Origin: Planctomycetes bacterium GWF2_41_51
Lineage (GTDB): Bacteria; Planctomycetota; Phycisphaerae; Sedimentisphaerales; UBA12454
Assembly (NCBI GenBank): GCA_001825665.1
Contig: MHXZ01000053.1
Location: 1 to 64,000, forward strand
Length of the DNA: 64,000 bases
Direction: 5' to 3'
Shown here: positions 59,872-64,000 of the stretch, in pieces
Layout of the letters: each line of letters starts with the position of its first letter
How positions within the stretch are numbered: position 1 is the stretch's first letter
Made by a program: the position numbers and the translations under genes
Notes under the pieces: generated by a model
Databases searched by the model: none
Seen by the model: the letters and a program-made list of their open reading frames with translations, nothing else
What the model was told of the DNA's origin: nothing

Positions 59872-61524
59872 TTACGTCCTAAACATCCCCATTATAATCC
59901 TTCCTATAATTACATTGATTGCCGCAAACACCGGCAGCAGCAATACTCCCAAATACATCAGCAAAGAAATAACAGTTGTGCCCGTGGTAGGAAGTTCCGT
60001 GGTTGAATTTTTCAGCAAATATTTGACCGTTTCAATTTTCTTTCTGAAAGGCTGTCTGTCGAAGGGCTTTACTTTTAACATATTGAAAATCGATGGTACA
60101 AGAATTTCATCTTTAAGCTCGATATTCTCATCCCTGATTTTGCGTTTAAGCTCAGCCATTAGGCGATTTTGTTGAATTCCCGAAAACACACCTGCGCATA
60201 ATGAAACCGAAATTATGAACAATATCGGATCCGCAAAATGTATCCCTGCAAGCACAAGAACGATAATCGACAAAACTGAAAACGCGTTTTTCAAAAATGG
60301 AACTTTTGAAAACAGCGCCAGCTCAAAAACTCTTCCTCCGTCAAGAGGCATAATCGGAATTAAATTAATATAATTTAAAATAAGCATGAATATGCCGAAT
60401 TGCATTAAAATATCGCCTCTGTTCCTGGATAACATTACCAGGCATGCCCCGATGATAATTCCCGGCGCAGGCCCCATAAGATAAACGGTAATTTTTTGAA
60501 GAACGGTTGCTTTTGATTCAGAACCGAAAGTTGCCGCCCCAAACGGCATAAACAAAATATGAACATCCTTATATTTAAACAGCCGCATCATAATATAATG
60601 TCCAAGTTCATGAATCAGCAGAACGCCGATCATTATGAAAATTACTTCGAATGAAAACTTTATTTTGAATGCAAAGATAAAAACCAGCAAGCTTATCAAA
60701 AACACTGCTATACTGCCTATAAACCCTGTTTTGCCGCTTTTCAATATGTCCTGCATTTTGAAAAAAGCTTCACTTTCCGCTTCGACAGGTACATTCACCG
60801 GCTTTGAAAGCTTATTGATTCCGGATTTTTTAACCTTGTTTGCGCCCTTGATATATTGCAAAATACATTTTATCGCAGGTATAAAACGCATTTGAAAATA
60901 CTGTTCATCCGCAGGTTTTATAAAGCCCTGAATCTTCAGACTTTCAAAATATTCGTTCATTAAAGTTTTCTCGGCAGCTGCAAACTTTTCTGCACTCGGA
61001 GTAATCAATTGTTTTTGCCGTTTTAATTTATTATGTTCTTCAAGATGTGCCTGGAACTGTCCTTCAATGGTTGGCGAATAAGGATCGATTAATGTTGTAT
61101 TTGGAATTTCACCGAATAAATCGTGCGCAGAACAATTTAAGGTATACAAACTGTAACCGTCTGAAAAAAGCGAAACAAATGCGAATTTAACTGGAGCGTT
61201 CTGATTTATCAGCATAGAGGACTGCATTTCTGCATAGCACATTATTGAAGGATTGAAATACACCGCTATTATTCTTTTGGAATATTCGCTGATTACGAAT
61301 TCCTCTGCGATTTGATAATGCGAAAATTCGAATCCCAATTCGTTGAGTTTCGCCGCGTATTCGTCGAAGAGGTTTTTCAAATAGTCCGGAACATCCGCAG
61401 CCTCGCACAAGGTGCAGTTTCCTTTTTTGAACCGCAATTTGAGCATCATCCTCAAAGCGCCGATGAGCGAAATGATCTTTATAAGAACGAAAAAACCAAT
61501 GAGATAGATGATAAAAAATTTCAT
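59872..61524 (-). CDS. M50 (site-2) intramembrane zinc protease-like protein
   Basis: This 550-residue membrane protein has zinc motif HELGHYIMMRLFKYKD and second motif NYINLIPIMPLDGGRVFEL, the HExxH...NxxPxxxLDGG pair of site-2 proteases. About seven membrane helices surround them. The first ~240 residues form a soluble domain with CTLCEAADVPDYL near residue 37. It may cleave membrane-anchored regulators. It is divergent from the small cysteine-rich gene, with a 518-base gap. Confidence 0.85.
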   Translation of the reverse strand: MKFFIIYLIGFFVLIKIISLIGALRMMLKLRFKKGNCTLCEAADVPDYLKNLFDEYAAKLNELGFEFSHYQIAEEFVISEYSKRIIAVYFNPSIMCYAEMQSSMLINQNAPVKFAFVSLFSDGYSLYTLNCSAHDLFGEIPNTTLIDPYSPTIEGQFQAHLEEHNKLKRQKQLITPSAEKFAAAEKTLMNEYFESLKIQGFIKPADEQYFQMRFIPAIKCILQYIKGANKVKKSGINKLSKPVNVPVEAESEAFFKMQDILKSGKTGFIGSIAVFLISLLVFIFAFKIKFSFEVIFIMIGVLLIHELGHYIMMRLFKYKDVHILFMPFGAATFGSESKATVLQKITVYLMGPAPGIIIGACLVMLSRNRGDILMQFGIFMLILNYINLIPIMPLDGGRVFELALFSKVPFLKNAFSVLSIIVLVLAGIHFADPILFIISVSLCAGVFSGIQQNRLMAELKRKIRDENIELKDEILVPSIFNMLKVKPFDRQPFRKKIETVKYLLKNSTTELPTTGTTVISLLMYLGVLLLPVFAAINVIIGRIIMGMFRT

Positions 61525-61717
61525 TGAGACTCCTTACAAAATCTCCCCAAATTATATCAATCTTAAAATGTCTGAATAGCAAATTCCGCGCAATCTGCCT
61601 CATCTTGCAATTTGTGATTAAATGTCCAATTTGCGTCAAAACTATCCTATTCTGTACCCCTAATATATATAAATAATGCTTCATTTTGCTATGCTTTTCC
61701 CACCATTTTTTATTAAA

Positions 61718-61750
61718 TTCCGCGAAAATCCGCGAAATCCGTGGTTAATT
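61718..61750 (+). repeat. short repeat CCGCGAAAATCCGCGAAATCCGTGGTTAATTTT
   Basis: This three-unit member resembles the 51151 copy and lies in the gap between the M50 gene and the small cysteine-rich gene. No start codon follows closely. Confidence 0.55.
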
Positions 61751-61881
61751 TTTCGATTTTAGCAAATTCGTTGTAAATACCAGTAATTCAAGGACTTAAT
61801 GTTCAAAAAACTGCCATAAGTCTTTATTTTACGTTAAAAATGGTGCTTGCAAAAGTGATGCGTTTTTTGCAAAAAATACCC

Positions 61882-61910
61882 GTTTTCAGCTTAAAAACGA
61901 AGCTGAAAAC
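61882..61910 (+). other. perfect 11-bp hairpin in the 518-base gap
   Basis: GTTTTCAGCTT (61882-61892) and AAGCTGAAAAC (61900-61910) enclose loop AAAAACG. The palindrome TTTTTTGCAAAAAA lies just before it. The gap from 61525 to 62042 holds no other gene. This hairpin with the terminator-like structure at 61953 could be an untranslated small RNA or a leader controlling the next gene. Confidence 0.4.
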
Positions 61911-61952
61911 TTGCGCGTTCTTCGCAAATCGTAACGGTAATTTCCTGATAAG

Positions 61953-61979
61953 AAAAATCGTTTTATCCCCGATTTTTTT
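61953..61979 (+). terminator. terminator-like hairpin in the leader of the small cysteine-rich gene
   Basis: AAAAATCG and CGATTTTTTT form an eight-base stem with the U-tract inside the right arm, followed by TAGTG. Located 63 bases before the ATG at 62043, so it may end a small RNA or act as an attenuator. Confidence 0.4.
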
Positions 61980-62042
61980 AGTGAAATTTAACGTTAGAAT
62001 CCCTCAAACTGAATTTAACAACATTAATGGAAAGGGCATAAA

Positions 62043-62186
62043 ATGTGTGCTGATAGTGCTTTATGTGATTGTGGCAGGGAACTGGAACAGGGTCTTTGCA
62101 GCGGCTGTAAAAAACCGGTTGACACGTGTGTATGTGAAGAGGTATGTCCCGGTTGCGGCCAGCCCGTTGACGAATGCACCTGTTGA
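62043..62186 (+). CDS. 47-residue cysteine-rich protein with two zinc-ribbon-like repeats (not in ORF track)
   Basis: The frame reads MCADSALCDCGRELEQGL and then two clear copies, LCSGCKKPVDTCVC and VCPGCGQPVDECTC, aligning as CxxC-x-PVD-x-CxC. Eleven cysteines in 47 residues suggest two or more zinc sites. AAAGGG lies seven bases before ATG 62043. It was missed because it falls below the track's length limit; the overlapping track ORF 61840-62208 is a shadow of it. Family unknown; a structural or DNA/RNA-binding role is possible. Confidence 0.7.
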   Translation: MCADSALCDCGRELEQGLCSGCKKPVDTCVCEEVCPGCGQPVDECTC

Positions 62187-62227
62187 GTGCTTTCTATACT
62201 TTTTGTAAGTGTTGATGCTATAAGAAC

Positions 62228-62686
62228 TTATTCAGCTTCTTTTTCGCTGATTAATTTATAAAGTTCTTCAGAAGTTTGCGAATTTTGAAGTTTATTTTTA
62301 AATTCTTCATCCAGCATAAGTCTGCTGATTCTTGCAAGTGCCTGAATATGCGGACCGGTTCTATCGATTGGCGATGCTATTAAAACAACGATATGGACTG
62401 GTTTTCCATCGATACTTTGAAAATCTATACCCTTATGTGATATGCCGATTGCCATCACTAAGTCTTTTACCCCAGAGCATTTACCGTGCGGTATAGCTAT
62501 GCCGAAACCTATTCCTGTGCTTTTCGTGCTCTCTCTTGTCAGTACCGCCTGATAGACTTGGTCACGATTAAGGAGCAATCCTTCTGCATCAAGTAGATCA
62601 ACCAGTTCTTCAATAGCTGTTTCTTTGTCTGTGCCTTTAAGCGGAACCTTAACACATGTCGGCTCAAGAATTTGTGTCAAAACCAT
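62228..62686 (-). CDS. ptsN: PTS EIIA-Ntr-like protein (PtsN)
   Basis: This 152-residue EIIA protein has TGIGFGIAIPHGKCSG holding the phospho-acceptor His, and IDFQSIDGKPVHIVVLI and ARISRLMLDEEF as core strands and helix. It links PTS phosphate flow to regulation rather than sugar uptake, as no EIIB/C gene is near. I start at ATG 62686 (MVLTQILEP), the family N-terminus. It is the second EIIA domain in the window, the first being fused to a helix-turn-helix at 35790. Confidence 0.88.
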   Translation of the reverse strand: MVLTQILEPTCVKVPLKGTDKETAIEELVDLLDAEGLLLNRDQVYQAVLTRESTKSTGIGFGIAIPHGKCSGVKDLVMAIGISHKGIDFQSIDGKPVHIVVLIASPIDRTGPHIQALARISRLMLDEEFKNKLQNSQTSEELYKLISEKEAE

Positions 62687-62771
62687 TTTTACTAAGACCT
62701 TTAAAAATAAGAATTTAAAATTAATGCAAACTAACAATTATATCATTCTGCTTTGTCAGTGGCAATATATT

Positions 62772-63827
62772 TTAATGAATTAGCATACAGTCGCCATAGG
62801 AATAAAATCGGTATTTTTGTTCCACCGCGTGATTGTATGCATTTAAAACGTTCTCAAGTCCTGCAAAGGCCGCTATTAACGCCAATAAAGTCGATTTCGG
62901 CAAATGAAAATTCGTTATCATCGCATCGGTAATTTTAAATTCAAAACCCGGTGTTATAAAAAGTTTAGTATAACCCTTTGATGGCACAATACTTCTGGCA
63001 TTTGTTTCAAGAGCGGCGGTTTCAAGCGTTCTTACCGCAGTAGTGCCGACTGCAATTATACGCCCGCCTGATTGAATGGTTTTGTTGATCATTCCTGCGT
63101 TTTCCTCATTTATTTCATATTCTTCGCTATGAATTTCATGTTCTTCAAGCGTTTTAGTCTTTACCGGCAAAAACGTTCCCGCCCCAACGTGCAAAGTGAT
63201 TTGCGCAATGGAAATACCCATTTTTTTGATTTTTTCAAGGATTTCAGCAGTAAAATGCAGCCCCGCTGTAGGTGCGGCAATTGCGCCTTTGTGCCTGGCG
63301 AAAACCGTCTGATAACGATTTGAATCAAGTGAATGCTTATCAAGCGGCTGGGGTCTTTTTATATATGGCGGCAGGGGAGAAAAACCAATTTTTTCAAGGA
63401 TTTCATGAGTATCCAACTCTGACTCAGGTCTTATAATCCATTGGCCGGCTTCGAGTTTCGTTTCGATATGAGCAGGGCAAAATTGGTTTTTATTTCGATC
63501 GAGCAGAAATATTGTTTGTTTTTCTTTTATTTTCGACGAATTTTTCAGCATTACGCTCCATTTTCCATCCTGTATTGAAAGGAAAAGACCTTCAATTTTG
63601 GCACCTGTATTTTTTTGCGCGAAAAATCTTGCCGGTATTACTTTGGTATTATTAATCACAAGGCAATCATCTTTTCGGAGGTATTGACAAATGTCCGTAA
63701 AATTGGAATCGATAATAGAACCGTTGAAACGGTTCAAAACGAGCATTCTGCTGCCGCTGCGGTCATCGGCTGGTTTTTGGGCGATAAGCTCCGGCGGTAA
63801 ATAATAATCTAATTTTAACATTTCCAT
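62772..63827 (-). CDS. queA: S-adenosylmethionine:tRNA ribosyltransferase-isomerase
   Basis: This 351-residue QueA makes epoxyqueuosine in tRNA by transferring the ribosyl part of SAM. DYYLPPELIAQKPADDRSGSRMLVL at the start, PTAGLHFT in the middle and TTAVRTLE, TNFHLPKSTL near the end are typical. The start is ATG 63827 (MEMLKL) or 63821. It lies upstream of ptsN on the same strand with an 85-base gap. Confidence 0.95.
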   Translation of the reverse strand: MEMLKLDYYLPPELIAQKPADDRSGSRMLVLNRFNGSIIDSNFTDICQYLRKDDCLVINNTKVIPARFFAQKNTGAKIEGLFLSIQDGKWSVMLKNSSKIKEKQTIFLLDRNKNQFCPAHIETKLEAGQWIIRPESELDTHEILEKIGFSPLPPYIKRPQPLDKHSLDSNRYQTVFARHKGAIAAPTAGLHFTAEILEKIKKMGISIAQITLHVGAGTFLPVKTKTLEEHEIHSEEYEINEENAGMINKTIQSGGRIIAVGTTAVRTLETAALETNARSIVPSKGYTKLFITPGFEFKITDAMITNFHLPKSTLLALIAAFAGLENVLNAYNHAVEQKYRFYSYGDCMLIH

Positions 63828-63881
63828 AATAATAAATTATCAGAAACAGCTGAAAATAACACAAAAAAGGAGTAGTTTCTT

Positions 63882-63941
63882 ATGATGTTAATTAAGATAA
63901 GCGAGAACTATACCGATGATATTTACATCAGACAAAATTGA
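63882..63941 (+). CDS. possible 19-codon leader ORF before a gene cut by the window end
   Basis: AAAAAAGGAG lies nine bases before ATG 63882, an ideal site, but the frame stops after 19 codons (MMLIKISENYTDDIYIRQN). It may be a leader peptide coupled to the ORF that overlaps it. No similarity seen. Confidence 0.3.
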   Translation: MMLIKISENYTDDIYIRQN

Positions 63942-63957
63942 CGCTGGAACAGGAAAA

Positions 63958-64000
63958 ATGGATACCGAAAGAGTTTTTGAAAAGCTGGCTATATCAATCG
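63958..64000 (+). CDS. start of a gene running off the window
   Basis: ATG GAT ACC GAA AGA at 63958 follows ACAGGAAAA and stays open to the edge (MDTERVFEKLAISI). An in-frame ATG at 63916 gives a longer version. Too short to assign. Confidence 0.3.
   Translation, partial: MDTERVFEKLAISI

Noticed and set aside
40828-61750. Unit repeats considered as a CRISPR array
   Set aside because: Units are ~10 bases, directly adjacent, with no spacers, and no cas genes occur in the window.
61840-62208. Track ORF of 122 residues
   Set aside because: It overlaps the cysteine-rich frame at 62043-62186 in another frame, has no ribosome site, and shows no protein-like pattern.

Overview
The window looks like one chromosome segment of an anaerobic Gram-negative-type bacterium. 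A planctomycete of the Phycisphaerae kind is my guess. It rests on the long run of prepilin-like proteins with two secretion/pilus assembly ATPases, a membrane complex related to energy-converting hydrogenases, a cobalamin-dependent ribonucleotide reductase and many short intergenic repeats. No rRNA is present, so the assignment is inference only.

Left part (about 1-24,700): a genomic island inserted at the 3' end of a tRNA-Lys gene (24702-24774, minus strand), with a tyrosine recombinase and a small excisionase-like protein next to the tRNA. The core is a tightly packed plus-strand run of fourteen genes (1659-19440). In order these are: a JAMM/MPN metalloprotease, an E2-like protein, a 62-residue peptide ending in Gly-Gly-Ile-Arg, an E1/ThiF-like protein, a HerA/FtsK-type ATPase, two acidic coiled-coil proteins, a beta-propeller protein, a Ser/Thr kinase, a protein with a possible helix-turn-helix, a small protein with no clear family, a Lon-type (S16) protease without an AAA module, two small helical proteins, a second conjugative-type ATPase and a third small helical protein. 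The C-terminal part of the Lon-like protein and the three small helical proteins appear to carry the same domain, so the locus holds four diverged copies. A divergent gene at the left edge pairs a degenerate class III nucleotide cyclase domain with the start of a P-loop ATPase. A promoter with nested inverted repeats lies between them. My reading is a ubiquitin-like conjugation and proteolysis system with kinase and propeller regulators, possibly a defence or conflict system. It is followed by an archaeo-eukaryotic-type primase and a class II ribonucleotide reductase that may serve element replication. The left end of the island is not seen.

Middle (25,000-36,500): a sulfur module (degenerate metallo-beta-lactamase fused to two rhodanese domains, plus two YeeE/YedE half-transporters), a secreted glycerophosphodiesterase, and a six-gene minus-strand operon for a hydrogenase-4-like membrane complex. 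Its large subunit lacks all nickel-binding cysteines, as in Ehr complexes. It is headed by a helix-turn-helix/PTS EIIA fusion protein, probably its regulator.

Right part (36,800-64,000): housekeeping genes (PilZ protein, L21, U32 peptidase, precorrin-2 dehydrogenase, fumarase beta, YchF-like GTPase, alcohol dehydrogenase, CinA). Then comes a type IV pilus/type II secretion cluster with two GspE/PilB ATPases, PilT, one GspF/PilC, six prepilin-like proteins and a GspK-like protein. The window ends with a GIY-YIG nuclease flanked by 55-bp direct repeats, an M50 protease, a 47-residue cysteine-rich protein missed by the ORF track, PtsN and QueA. Three families of short intergenic repeats are scattered here, several ending at or inside the start of a gene.
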